Assembly: GCA_002347645.1 (NCBI GenBank)
Contig: DDYF01000060.1
Span: forward strand, 1 to 22,512
DNA length: 22,512 bases
Direction: 5' to 3'
Source of the DNA: Thermoleophilia bacterium UBA2241
Lineage (GTDB): Bacteria; Actinomycetota; Thermoleophilia; UBA2241
In this document: positions 1 through 7,491 of the stretch, in pieces
How the letters are laid out: the number at the start of each line of letters is the position of its first letter
Position numbering within the stretch: position 1 is the stretch's first letter
The notes under the pieces: generated by a model
What the model was told of the DNA's origin: nothing
Seen by the model: only the letters and a program-made list of their open reading frames with translations
Databases searched by the model: none
Translations under genes and position numbers: made by a program

Positions 1-41
1 GCACACAACCCGGGACACTACTAGCAGCCTTCGCTTCATCA

Positions 42-119
42 ATGAAGAAGCTCGAGAGCGTCCTCGCTTCGTTTCTCTTGGCTGTGGCCACGAGTGGCGG
101 CAGCGGGAAGGTGCACTAG
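42..119 (+). CDS. possible 25-residue peptide upstream of HD-GYP gene
   Basis: This is a short ATG-to-TAG frame of 25 codons. It begins MKKLESVLASFLLAVAT and ends GGSGKVH. A lysine pair followed by an amphipathic/hydrophobic stretch recalls the leader half of AgrD-type cyclic-lactone autoinducer precursors. However, it has no Cys or Ser-plus-aromatic ring segment and no proline-rich recognition tail, and no AgrB is visible. No Shine-Dalgarno sequence precedes the ATG. It may be a chance ORF in the leader of the next gene, or the remnant of a longer peptide. Confidence 0.2.
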   Translation: MKKLESVLASFLLAVATSGGSGKVH

Positions 120-194
120 AGCCACCCTTCTCCGCCAGCATCTGCTATAGCGTCTGCCGCATCCTGCCGATATCGGTAGGGTCAACAGGTAAGG

Positions 195-1631
195 ATGCGG
201 CTGTTGTCTCACTTGCCCATTAGCTTCAGGGCGCTGTCTGTCGTATCGGCGCTCGCGTCTGCGGCCGCTTTCTCGTACGCGGTCGCGGTGATTCCACGCT
301 CGGATGCAATTCGAGTTGCTGTCGCCTGCCTGGTGCTGTCGGGCCTGGCCCTCATTGCAGAGAGCCTCGCGGTCGAATTCGCCGATCGGATAACCATGAC
401 GGCGTCCAACCTGCCCATCCTGCTAGCCGTCATGTTCCTGGGCCCGGCCCCGGCCATGGCAGTCGCGGGAGTCGCCGGTATCTGGGGCTGCTGGCGTGAG
501 CGCTCCGCGTTCATCTCCATCTTCAACGTCTGCAACTTCGTCTTGTCCGCCGCCGCAGCATCGCTCGTGTTCGTCGCACTTGAGAACGCCTGGGGGTTCC
601 CTCACTCGGCCCTGAGTGCCGGGCTGCTCGTTGCAGGAGTGGCGGCGGCGGCCACGTATGAGTTCACCAACATGGCAGCTGTTGGGTTTGCCTCGTTACT
701 CATGTATCAGCGCTCCCTAGCTACTTACTGGAAGGCCGAGTTGCCGCCCTTCATGCGATCGTTGGCGGTGCTGACCGGCCTCGGCCTCATGACGGCTGCG
801 CTCTACGCAGAGGCGGGCCTCGTGGCGGTCGTGCTCCTGTTCGTGCCCCTGTTCGCCAGCCAGTACATGTTCAAGCTGCTGGCGAACGAGAAGGAGCATG
901 TGGCCAGGCAGAAGGACCTGAGCGACCAGTATCTTGAGATGAACATCGGTCTGGCCGCCGCCATGGTCGTCCTGCTGGACAGCAAGGACGAGTACACCGC
1001 GCAACACTCGGCCGCAGTCGCCATGTACTGTCGGGACATCGCCGCCGTACTCAGTCTGCCGGAGGAGGAGGCGGAGGCGCTGCACCTCGCCGGTTTGCTG
1101 CACGACCTCGGCAAGGTCGGCACGCCCGATGCGGTCCTGGGCAAGGAGACGACGCTCAGCGACGACGATTGGGCGTACATCCGGCAGCATCCCGGAAAGG
1201 GTGCGGAAGTGCTGTCTCATCTCGCTGCGTACCAGGACGTCGCGGACATCGTGCAGTATCACCACGAGCGGCTGGACGGCAGTGGCTACCCGGACGGTGT
1301 CACGGGCGATCGTATTCCAGAACTGAGCAAGATCCTCGCTGTCGTGGATTCGTACCACGCCATGACCTCGGATCGGCCGTATCGCGTCGCACGGAGCTCA
1401 TTCGATGCACTGAAGGAACTGCGCAAGTCGGCCGGGTCGACGCTGGATGCACGGTACATCGAGGTGTTCGCGCAGATGCTGCGTGACAAGGATCTCGCTT
1501 ACCGTGAGGGAACGTCGACGGACTTCATGGGCGAGTATGAGCGCGGGCGCATCAACCTGCGCCTGCGCGGCAAGGCCCTCGCCCAGTTCAGCGGTCGCGC
1601 TGAGGCACGGGAAGACCCAGCGGCCGGCTGA
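195..1631 (+). CDS. membrane-anchored HD-GYP domain protein (c-di-GMP phosphodiesterase)
   Basis: The 478-residue protein is predicted to hydrolyse cyclic-di-GMP at the inner face of the membrane. Residues about 12-225 are mostly hydrophobic, with roughly six or seven membrane segments and a short helical linker near 226-250. The HD-GYP domain fills about 255-450. It carries H271, the HD pair H303-D304 in HDLGK, the HHE motif near 356, the signature GSGYP at 362-366, and D385 in the VVDSYHAMTSDRPYR block, so the metal ligands look intact. The membrane part is probably a sensor but I do not recognise its ligand. No GGDEF or EAL partner lies nearby. The ATG is preceded by AGGTAAGG. The 3' end overlaps the convergent bioY gene by 44 bases. 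The domain call is firm; the enzymatic activity is from family knowledge. Confidence 0.93.
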   Translation: MRLLSHLPISFRALSVVSALASAAAFSYAVAVIPRSDAIRVAVACLVLSGLALIAESLAVEFADRITMTASNLPILLAVMFLGPAPAMAVAGVAGIWGCWRERSAFISIFNVCNFVLSAAAASLVFVALENAWGFPHSALSAGLLVAGVAAAATYEFTNMAAVGFASLLMYQRSLATYWKAELPPFMRSLAVLTGLGLMTAALYAEAGLVAVVLLFVPLFASQYMFKLLANEKEHVARQKDLSDQYLEMNIGLAAAMVVLLDSKDEYTAQHSAAVAMYCRDIAAVLSLPEEEAEALHLAGLLHDLGKVGTPDAVLGKETTLSDDDWAYIRQHPGKGAEVLSHLAAYQDVADIVQYHHERLDGSGYPDGVTGDRIPELSKILAVVDSYHAMTSDRPYRVARSSFDALKELRKSAGSTLDARYIEVFAQMLRDKDLAYREGTSTDFMGEYERGRINLRLRGKALAQFSGRAEAREDPAAG

Positions 1632-2130
1632 GCATCCTGCTCGCCACGGCGGCAGCCAGGCCGACCTTGACCACGTCGGCGGCCAGGAACGGGAGCACGC
1701 CCGCCGCCGCCGCAAGCCCGAGGTCCTGCTGGGCGGCAAGCCACGCGACGCCGAGGGCGTAAAGGGGCAGCAGACCGCCGAGTCCGGCGCACACCATTCG
1801 ACCGACAGACGGATCGCGGCTAGAGGACAGGGACCCGACAGCGTAGGCGGCCGGGAGAAAGCCCAGGAGGAACCCCCCGGTCGGGCCGATCAGTGTTCCC
1901 ACGCCGCACCCGCCGCCTGCGTAGACGGGGGCGGCGAGACCCAAGCTCAGGTACACGACGACGCTCAGGAGCGCACGGCGGGGGCCTAGGATCATCCCAG
2001 CGAGGACGACGAACAGTGTCTGTAGCGTGAAAGGAACAGGGCCTACCGGCACGGCGACGAACGCGCCGCTGGCGATCAAGGCGGCGAACAGCGCGCAGTA
2101 GGTTATGTCAACCACCGTGGGGCGCGGCAA
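1588..2130 (-). CDS. bioY: BioY, biotin ECF transporter substrate-binding component
   Basis: The 180-residue, highly hydrophobic protein has about six membrane helices. Its N-terminal block, with VDITYCALFAALIASGAFV followed by PVGPVPFTLQTLFVVLAGM, is the BioY signature, as is the Gly-rich GPTGGFLLGF segment near residues 84-93. BioY captures biotin and works alone or with a shared EcfA/EcfT energising module; no such module is in this window. The start is taken as TTG at 2130, preceded by GGTGA at short spacing. A GTG five codons in is possible but has no ribosome site. The gene lies downstream of birA on the same strand but has its own promoter and a candidate repressor dyad, so biotin-dependent control is likely. 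The length fits the family. Confidence 0.93.
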   Translation of the reverse strand: MPRPTVVDITYCALFAALIASGAFVAVPVGPVPFTLQTLFVVLAGMILGPRRALLSVVVYLSLGLAAPVYAGGGCGVGTLIGPTGGFLLGFLPAAYAVGSLSSSRDPSVGRMVCAGLGGLLPLYALGVAWLAAQQDLGLAAAAGVLPFLAADVVKVGLAAAVASRMLSRPLGLPVPQRDR

Positions 2131-2166
2131 TCGTCACCGTCACGCGGCGTGAGCGAGGGTGACAAT
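2130..2166 (-). promoter_or_regulatory. imperfect dyad at the bioY start site, candidate BirA operator
   Basis: Read on the minus strand, ATTGTCACC (2166-2158) and GGTGACGAT (2138-2130) are inverted copies with 8 of 9 matches, separated by 19 bases. An inner palindrome TCACG-CCG-CGTGA lies at 2140-2152. The outer half-sites resemble the known bacterial BirA site, TTGTAAACC with a spaced GGTTTACAA. They overlap the end of the -10 element and the predicted transcript start. Binding by the neighbouring BirA, which has a helix-turn-helix, is inference. Confidence 0.45.
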
Positions 2167-2192
2167 GTACGGAGCGCCCGGACTGGTGTCAA
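2164..2192 (-). promoter_or_regulatory. sigma-70-type promoter for bioY
   Basis: On the minus strand a perfect -35 TTGACA (2192-2187) is separated by 17 bases from a -10 TACATT (2169-2164). This predicts transcription from about 2157 and a leader of about 27 bases before bioY. It is one of the best consensus matches in the window, in otherwise GC-rich DNA. Confidence 0.65.
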
Positions 2193-2211
2193 TCGACCGG
2201 CCCGGGCGCTC
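2172..2211. repeat. 10-bp inverted repeat flanking the bioY -35 element
   Basis: GAGCGCCCGG (2172-2181) is exactly inverted at 2202-2211, with a 20-base loop holding the whole -35 hexamer of the bioY promoter. In transcripts leaving birA on the minus strand it could fold as a weak terminator, but no T-run follows. It could instead be a protein-binding dyad. Confidence 0.4.
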
Positions 2212-2236
2212 TTCCCCCACCCCCGGGGGCCTGCTG

Positions 2237-3211
2237 TCAGCGCAGGGTCACGTCGCCACTGTGGAACCGCTGGACGTGATGGTGCGCGAGTTGGACGAGC
2301 AGAGCGCCCTTCTCGTCGATGCCTACGGCCGTGCCGGCCACCGGCCCGCGGCGTGTCTGAACGCTCACGCTGCGTCGCGCAAGGTAGTCGAGCGTACGGA
2401 AGCGAGCGAGAGTCTCTGAAAAACCAGTGCGGACAGCATCGGTGTAGCGCGTCTCCAGCGCCAGCAGCAGTTGGGCCAGGAGCTCGCTGCGGTCGACGGT
2501 GCGCCCCGACGCCGTCTTGAGCGAGACGGCCGTGCGCCGCAGCGCCACGGGCAGCTCGGCGTACTCCGTGTTGACGTTAACGCCGAGGCCCACCACCACC
2601 CAGTCGACTGCGTCCTGTTCACCGGCCACTTCCATAAGGATGCCACCGACCTTGCGGTCGTCGACGAGGAGGTCGTTCGGCCACTTGATGCGTGCCTTGA
2701 TACCCGCCGTCGAGTCGATGGCGTCGCAGGCAGCCACGGCGGCCGCGATAGTGAGCAGGTGGACGTCTGCCATCCCGATCGGTGGGCGGAGGATCACGGA
2801 GAAGAGGAGACCCTTGCCGGCCGGGGATGTCCAGCGGCGCCCCAGGCGTCCCCTGCCCGCGGACTGACGCTCGGCGACGACTACCGTCCCTTCGGGGGCG
2901 CCGGACGCCGCGAGCTTCTTCGCCTCGAGGTTGGTCGACTCGATCTCGTCGTGATACCGGAACGACCGGCCAAACACGCTCTGAGCCGTGCGTTCGGCGA
3001 TGAGCGGCATGCACAGCTGGCTGGGCTCGTCCTCAAGCCGATAGCCACGGCGCGAGACGCCGACGATGTCGTAGCCGCGCTTGCGCAGCGAGTTGACGTG
3101 CTTGTGCACGGCGTTGCGCGAGACCCCGAGCGTCTGGCTGATCGCTTCACCCGAGACGAAGCCGGGGCTTTCGCGCAGGATGTCTATGACAGTGCGTTTG
3201 CTCTGGTTCAT
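2237..3211 (-). CDS. birA: bifunctional biotin-[acetyl-CoA-carboxylase] ligase / biotin repressor BirA
   Basis: This 324-residue protein activates biotin to biotinyl-AMP and transfers it to carrier proteins such as acetyl-CoA carboxylase BCCP. The N-terminal 60 residues form a winged helix-turn-helix (SGEAISQTLGVSRNAVHKHV, about 21-40), so it is the repressor-type BirA. Many actinobacterial ligases lack this domain. The catalytic core shows the GRGRLGRRW biotin/ATP loop at 119-127, KWPNDL at 176-181 and GGILME at 189-194, and a small C-terminal SH3-like domain follows. I chose the ATG at 3211 because the family begins just before the helix-turn-helix. In-frame ATGs at 3253 (preceded by GGGGGT) and 3265 would add 14 or 18 residues, and 3253 has the better ribosome site. 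It lies immediately upstream of bioY. Confidence 0.94.
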   Translation of the reverse strand: MNQSKRTVIDILRESPGFVSGEAISQTLGVSRNAVHKHVNSLRKRGYDIVGVSRRGYRLEDEPSQLCMPLIAERTAQSVFGRSFRYHDEIESTNLEAKKLAASGAPEGTVVVAERQSAGRGRLGRRWTSPAGKGLLFSVILRPPIGMADVHLLTIAAAVAACDAIDSTAGIKARIKWPNDLLVDDRKVGGILMEVAGEQDAVDWVVVGLGVNVNTEYAELPVALRRTAVSLKTASGRTVDRSELLAQLLLALETRYTDAVRTGFSETLARFRTLDYLARRSVSVQTRRGPVAGTAVGIDEKGALLVQLAHHHVQRFHSGDVTLR

Positions 3212-3318
3212 CTTCCTGGCTTCAACATAGACCACCGGTGCGCCGGTTTCCATGACCACCCCCATCTGGGCTCGCGTGACTTGGCGGGGATGCTAGCCAG
3301 CTGTCTGCTGCCGGTAAT

Positions 3319-3331
3319 CAACCCGTGGTTG
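3319..3331. repeat. small dyad CAACC-CGT-GGTTG between the LAL regulator and birA
   Basis: A 5-bp inverted repeat with a 3-base spacer lies in the 166-base gap (3212-3377) between the end of the LuxR-type gene and birA. It also overlaps a weak possible birA -35. Apart from this and a loose TTACCG-16-TAGCAT promoter-like pair on the minus strand (3317-3290), I see nothing else in the gap. It could be an operator half-site or chance. Confidence 0.2.
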
Positions 3332-3377
3332 TATTTCGCTCACGAGGGAGGTGGACCGGCCGAGACCGCCCTGCTGC

Positions 3378-6209
3378 CTAGAGCTGGCCTTCACACAGCC
3401 GGCGATACTGGATGACGGCCGCCACACGATCGCGCGCTCCCAGCTTCGTGAAGATGTGGTTCACGTGGGTCTTGACGGTCGCCGGCGAGATGTAGAGCTG
3501 CCGTGCCAGTTCGTCGTTGGTCAGACCGTCGGCGATGAGCTCGATGATCTGCCGCTCGCGGTTCGTCAACGCCAGGTGTTGAGCCTCGTCACCAGACGCT
3601 CCTTCCCGTCGCGCTCGGCGGAGTTCGGTCGCAAGACGTCTCAGCTCAGGGTACGGGCTCCGTGTCGCCTTGGCGAGCACGGACGTGACGTCTGTCTCGT
3701 CGCGGTGTGCGGCGGCCGCTCTGGCGGCGGCAGCGCCAGCCACGGAGTCGAGTGTCTGGCACGCGATGAGGATCTGCATCCCGTTCCAATGTCGTGCGAT
3801 AAGGTCGAGGATCGACGCCACAGTCCCCGCGTCAGTCGTCTCGTGAAGGAAGTCAGCCGTCATGGCGGGCTCCAGGACCAGTTCTTGCGCGAGGAAGTTC
3901 AGGTGGCCGAGTTCCAGCTGGCGCGGCACGCACAGCGCGAGGGAGCCCAGAGCGCTCGAGCGATCGCTGGCGCGGTAGCGCAGCGTCGCGGCGAAGAACT
4001 CAGCCTTCAGGGCAACGAAGAGAAGATCAAGGTCCTGGGCTTCGTCGGCCACTTCGGCAAGTCGCTCGCGGGCAGCGTCCCCGAGCGAGCGGTCGGTGAA
4101 AGCCAGATTGGCTGCTGCGTTCAAGTAGGCGTAGGGCGCCGCGGCGCCGCGTGCTGCATCCATCGCCCTTCCGTACCAGGCAGTCGCCGAATCGACGTCC
4201 CCACATCTTCTGGCAGAGGTGCCGGCATGACACAGCGCGAGCGATCGACAGTAGGGATCGTCCGCGATTGAAGGCGCGTCGATTGCTCGCCTGCACGTGT
4301 GCGCGGCACGTTCGAAGTCACCTACAGATGCCGACAACTGAGCGTCCACGTCGTCCATCAGCGCATCGAGGAACTGGTATCCGTATCTGCTGCCAAGCTT
4401 CCGGGCCGCCTCGAGTGACTGCCTTGATCTGTCCCACATCGCCGTGAACAGCTGATTCATGGCAGCAAAGTTGAGGAAGGCCACTCGGAGGCTCGGCGAG
4501 CCATGCTGGGTCACGCAGTCCATCGCCGTCTCGATGGCGGAGTCTGCGCTCAGGTAGCGTCCCGTGTTGCTTCTGACATAAGCGGTATGTGCTGCCAGCC
4601 GAGCTAGCTCTGCCGGATACAATCCGCAGGCGAGCCGCGTCGCCCGGTCAAATGCCAGTGCGGTGTCGGCCCACAGGCATTCTGCCTCGAGGGCGGCGCC
4701 CAGGCTGATCAACGCATGCACGCGCTGCTCATCCTCGTCGGCCGTCTCGAGCGCCCGCCTGCAGGAGACGGCCGCCTCCGAGGTCCTCCCCTTCCAGAAC
4801 AGCGTCCGTTCCTGTGCCGAAAGTGCGTGGTAGAGACCGCGTCGGTCTTCGGTCGCTTCGAGTTGCTCGACCGCGCGAGCGATGTGATCCAGCGCCGGGT
4901 CGAAGTGCCCGGCGCGCATGTCGACCTCGCCGGCGATGAGGTGGGCCCACGGTTCATCGCGGCGCAGCGCGTCAGGCAGACGTACGAGCCAGGACGCGAG
5001 GGTGTCGGAACGGAACGCATCCAGGTTCATCTCACCCGCCCGCCCGACTACCTCCAGTGCAAGGCGGGGTTCGTTGGCGGCGAGACAGAGCTCAACGGCC
5101 CTCTCGATGTCGCCGTGGGCCTCCAGTGCCTGGGCGGTGAGGAGTTGCAGGCGGTGGAAGCGATCGGAGCCGTCCTCCTGGATCGACTTCTGTCGTAAGA
5201 ACTCCCTGAAGAGGCTGTGATAGCGGAACGTGCCGTCGTGCACGGTGGCGAACGTGAACACCCCATTGGCGACGAGGTGCGCGAGGATGCGGTTGGCTCG
5301 TCGAGGCGCGCCGACGCGGCGCGCGAGGTCAGGCGATACATACTCGAGACAGCAGGTACGGCGCAGGAACGCCTTGACCTCCGCCGACTCCCGTGAGTAG
5401 ACCTGCTCGGCGAGATACGAGAAGACATCCTGTTTGAGGCGAGGGTCAGAGAGCGCGTGGGCGAGAGGCTCTACCCCCGTCCAGCGCAATGCCTGAGCCG
5501 CCAGCACGATGCTGGCCGGCCAGCCCTCGGTCAAGTCGGCCAGGGCGGAGGCGTGCTCCGGCGACAGGGCAATGCCCGTCCGACCGGCGACGACCTCAGC
5601 GACCTCATCGGGTCCGAAGCGGAGATGGTCGACGCCGATGACGCCGACCTGGTTGGCGAGCCGCAGTCTGCCGACCTCGAAGGCCGGCTCGTATCGGCTC
5701 AGGATCACGAAGCGCATCGTGTCCGGCAGATTGGCAACCAGATAGTTCAACGTGGTGTTCAGGGAGTGGGAGTCGGCAGCCTCGTGGTAGTCGTCGAGCA
5801 GGATGTGGATGTCCGAATCCACCTTCTCAGTCGCCTCGGCGACGAACTCGGCGGTCATCTGCTCGATCGGATACGGGACGTCGTGGGCGTTGTCCAGGCG
5901 GTCACGGATCCGCTGTCCAAAGCCCCGGTACAGTCGGTCAAGCGCTTCGACGAGCGATGCGATGAGGGAAACGGGGTCTTGGTCGAGGACGTCCAGTTTG
6001 TACCAGATCGAGCGCACGCCGACTCGGTTCAGCGTCGCCAGCGCCGCGGTCGTCTTTCCGTAGCCGGCCGGGGCGCAGACGATCGTGAGACGTCGTTTCA
6101 GTGACTCCTGAAACAGGTCGAGTGTCGTGGGGCGCAGACACGCCTCGCCGACCTGAGGCGGCGAGAGCTTCGCCTTGACGAGCGGTGGTAGCGTCCCCAT
6201 GTGCGCCAC
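3378..6209 (-). CDS. LuxR family, MalT/LAL-type ATP-dependent transcriptional regulator
   Basis: This is a large STAND-ATPase regulator of 943 residues from the chosen start. The N-terminal NTPase has Walker A APAGYGKTT at 46-54 and Walker B ILLDDYHE near 136-143. It is followed by a winged-helix region and a long helical, TPR-like sensor region (about 330-850). The C-terminal LuxR helix-turn-helix occupies about 879-943 (LTNRERQIIELIADG, then SPATVKTHVNHIFTKLG). Family members bind an inducer and ATP, oligomerise and activate promoters with class II-type sites. The inducer cannot be read from the sequence. I chose the GTG at 6209 because GAGG sits six bases upstream. The in-frame TTG at 6257 falls inside the predicted -10 element, and an ATG at 6200 is an alternative. 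No obvious target operon is adjacent. Confidence 0.9.
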   Translation of the reverse strand: MAHMGTLPPLVKAKLSPPQVGEACLRPTTLDLFQESLKRRLTIVCAPAGYGKTTAALATLNRVGVRSIWYKLDVLDQDPVSLIASLVEALDRLYRGFGQRIRDRLDNAHDVPYPIEQMTAEFVAEATEKVDSDIHILLDDYHEAADSHSLNTTLNYLVANLPDTMRFVILSRYEPAFEVGRLRLANQVGVIGVDHLRFGPDEVAEVVAGRTGIALSPEHASALADLTEGWPASIVLAAQALRWTGVEPLAHALSDPRLKQDVFSYLAEQVYSRESAEVKAFLRRTCCLEYVSPDLARRVGAPRRANRILAHLVANGVFTFATVHDGTFRYHSLFREFLRQKSIQEDGSDRFHRLQLLTAQALEAHGDIERAVELCLAANEPRLALEVVGRAGEMNLDAFRSDTLASWLVRLPDALRRDEPWAHLIAGEVDMRAGHFDPALDHIARAVEQLEATEDRRGLYHALSAQERTLFWKGRTSEAAVSCRRALETADEDEQRVHALISLGAALEAECLWADTALAFDRATRLACGLYPAELARLAAHTAYVRSNTGRYLSADSAIETAMDCVTQHGSPSLRVAFLNFAAMNQLFTAMWDRSRQSLEAARKLGSRYGYQFLDALMDDVDAQLSASVGDFERAAHTCRRAIDAPSIADDPYCRSLALCHAGTSARRCGDVDSATAWYGRAMDAARGAAAPYAYLNAAANLAFTDRSLGDAARERLAEVADEAQDLDLLFVALKAEFFAATLRYRASDRSSALGSLALCVPRQLELGHLNFLAQELVLEPAMTADFLHETTDAGTVASILDLIARHWNGMQILIACQTLDSVAGAAAARAAAAHRDETDVTSVLAKATRSPYPELRRLATELRRARREGASGDEAQHLALTNRERQIIELIADGLTNDELARQLYISPATVKTHVNHIFTKLGARDRVAAVIQYRRLCEGQL

Positions 6210-6256
6210 TGAGATCCTCGTTCCACGGAGGAGGTGCGCCACGGTGGCGCGCGCCA

Positions 6257-6285
6257 ACTATAGCAACGCGCCGGCCGTGTACGGC
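6257..6285 (-). promoter_or_regulatory. extended -10 promoter and dyad upstream of the LAL regulator
   Basis: On the minus strand TGC-TATAGT (-10 hexamer 6262-6257, with a TGn extension) is a good extended -10. No strong -35 is present. Instead the dyad GCCGT-GT-ACGGC (6274-6285) sits where the -35 would be, which fits a promoter controlled by a bound regulator. Predicted transcription starts near 6250, giving a leader of about 40 bases before the GTG at 6209. Confidence 0.45.
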
Positions 6286-6349
6286 GCCCGCCCCGCCTGC
6301 GCCAGGTTGACATTACCGTTCGGGGCGGGGCCGCAGGAGAGCGAGGCGG

Positions 6350-6373
6350 GCTGCGCCGCGTGCGCGGCGCAGC
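6350..6373 (-). terminator. GC-rich hairpin after the SLOG gene, possible terminator
   Basis: GCTGCGCCGCG (6350-6360) is an exact inverted copy of 6363-6373, giving a realistic 9-bp stem with a 6-base loop just past the stop codon at 6382. No U-tract follows on the minus strand, so termination is uncertain. Confidence 0.4.
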
Positions 6374-6381
6374 GCTCCGAC

Positions 6382-6906
6382 TCAGATGCTGGAGGTGGCG
6401 AGCGCCACGGCCTCGGCGGGCGAGGACGCCCGCAGCAAGCCGTCGGGCTCGCCACCGCGTAGATCGGGCTTCTTGGGCGCGGCGAGAACGCCGGCATGGG
6501 GCGGCGCGCCGGGCGGCCGCACCGTCCAGCTGTCGAGCAGGACGACGGTGCGGCCCAGGTTGCGCGCCAGGGCGATCTCGCTCAGCGTGCCCCAGGCGCC
6601 GCCGACGGCGATCACCACGTCGCCGCTCGCCACCACGCTCAGGTTGCGTGCGTAGCCCATGGCGCTGCAGACAGAGTAGGTGAGGTCGTCGTTGGCGCGG
6701 CTGCGGTCGGCCTCGGGCATGATGCCGATGCAGACGCCGCGCCTCGTCTTCACCCCGCGAGCGACGGCGGCCATCACGCCGTCGCGGCCGCCGCAGACGA
6801 CGACGCAGCCGGCCTGCGCGAGCAGCTCACCGAGCTCTTCGGCCATCGCGGCGAGCTCCGGCGAGGCGACACTCGCGCCGATCACGCTGACGTAGGTCTG
6901 GGGCAT
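6382..6906 (-). CDS. SLOG/LOG-fold (TIGR00725-like, DprA/YpsA-related) nucleotide-binding protein
   Basis: This 174-residue single-domain Rossmann-like protein contains VSVIGAS at the start, CGGRDGVM at 38-45, GYARN at 84-88 and the phosphate-binding VGGAWGTLSE at 101-110. These are hallmarks of the LOG/lysine-decarboxylase-like SLOG superfamily, TIGR00725-type branch. Related proteins bind or cleave nucleotide ligands; the substrate here is unknown. The GGxxGT motif lacks the leading Pro of cytokinin-activating LOG enzymes. A good GGAGG lies seven bases before the ATG at 6906, inside the end of the acetyltransferase gene, and only two bases separate that stop from this start. The gene is therefore the last of a three-gene operon. 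The same frame stays open further upstream, but that part is the shadow of the acetyltransferase gene. Confidence 0.88.
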   Translation of the reverse strand: MPQTYVSVIGASVASPELAAMAEELGELLAQAGCVVVCGGRDGVMAAVARGVKTRRGVCIGIMPEADRSRANDDLTYSVCSAMGYARNLSVVASGDVVIAVGGAWGTLSEIALARNLGRTVVLLDSWTVRPPGAPPHAGVLAAPKKPDLRGGEPDGLLRASSPAEAVALATSSI

Positions 6907-6908
6907 GC

Positions 6909-7481
6909 TCAGGCCTCCGGGCCGGGCGACGCGAAGCGCCCGCGCCCGGCCTTCCTGTCTTCCTCGGCCCTGCGAAGGCAGGCCCACGGCTTGCGCCCCG
7001 GCGTCCCGTAGAAGATGTGGAAGTCGTGCCGGTAGCCGCGCTCCTCGTAGAAGCGCATCGCGTCGCGGTTGGCCGTGTCGACCCCGATTTCGACGTCCTC
7101 GATGCCGCGTCGCTCGAGCTCCTCGTCGACGGCGTCGAAGAGCGCCGTGCCGACGCCGGCTCCGCGCTCGCCGTCGGCCACGCTCAGGGCGGCCAGGACC
7201 GCGTGGTGGTCGCCCGTGTACCAGACGGGGTCCGGACCCTCTACCTCGACGAACGCGTAGCCGACGACGGCGTCGTCCCTGCGCGCGACGAGGACGAACG
7301 CGTCGCCGGCGAGGGCCTCGAGGATCTCGGCGCGCTCCAGGGGCCACGATTCCTCGAACGGCCTGATCGGCACGATGGCCTCGGGCAGCATGGCGATGTG
7401 GTCGAGCAGCGCTCCCCAGAGCGGCGCGATGACCTCGATGTCCCTCGGGTCGAGTGTCTCGATGGTGATGCCGTCGGGCAT
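6909..7481 (-). CDS. GNAT family N-acetyltransferase
   Basis: This 190-residue protein has the GNAT acetyl-CoA site RGAGVG at 106-111 after the beta-4 strand HHAVLAALSVADGE. The C-terminal beta-5/alpha-4 block AMRFYEERGYRHDFHIFYG lies near 141-159, with a Tyr (Y145) positioned like the usual general acid. It should transfer an acetyl group from acetyl-CoA to an amine; the acceptor is not evident. The start ATG at 7481 is preceded by GAGGAG at good spacing. The gene begins 10 bases after the helicase stop and ends 2 bases before the SLOG start, so the three are almost certainly co-transcribed. The last 30 residues are basic and probably disordered. Confidence 0.92.
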   Translation of the reverse strand: MPDGITIETLDPRDIEVIAPLWGALLDHIAMLPEAIVPIRPFEESWPLERAEILEALAGDAFVLVARRDDAVVGYAFVEVEGPDPVWYTGDHHAVLAALSVADGERGAGVGTALFDAVDEELERRGIEDVEIGVDTANRDAMRFYEERGYRHDFHIFYGTPGRKPWACLRRAEEDRKAGRGRFASPGPEA

Positions 7482-7491
7482 GGTCTCCTCG

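Noticed and set aside
1..6300. Possible horizontally acquired left segment
   Set aside because: Spot counts of GC in a few lines gave about 65% on the left against 58-70% on the right, so no clear compositional break is visible, and there are no mobile-element genes or repeats.
6229..6462. Plus-strand GTG frame after GGAGGAGG near 6230-6242
   Set aside because: The ribosome-like site is attractive, but the frame overlaps the LAL promoter and the SLOG 3' end, has biased low-complexity content and matches nothing known to me.
6907..7347. N-terminal extension of the SLOG frame
   Set aside because: It is Arg/Pro/Gly-rich shadow sequence of the acetyltransferase gene. The ATG at 6906 with GGAGG is the natural start.
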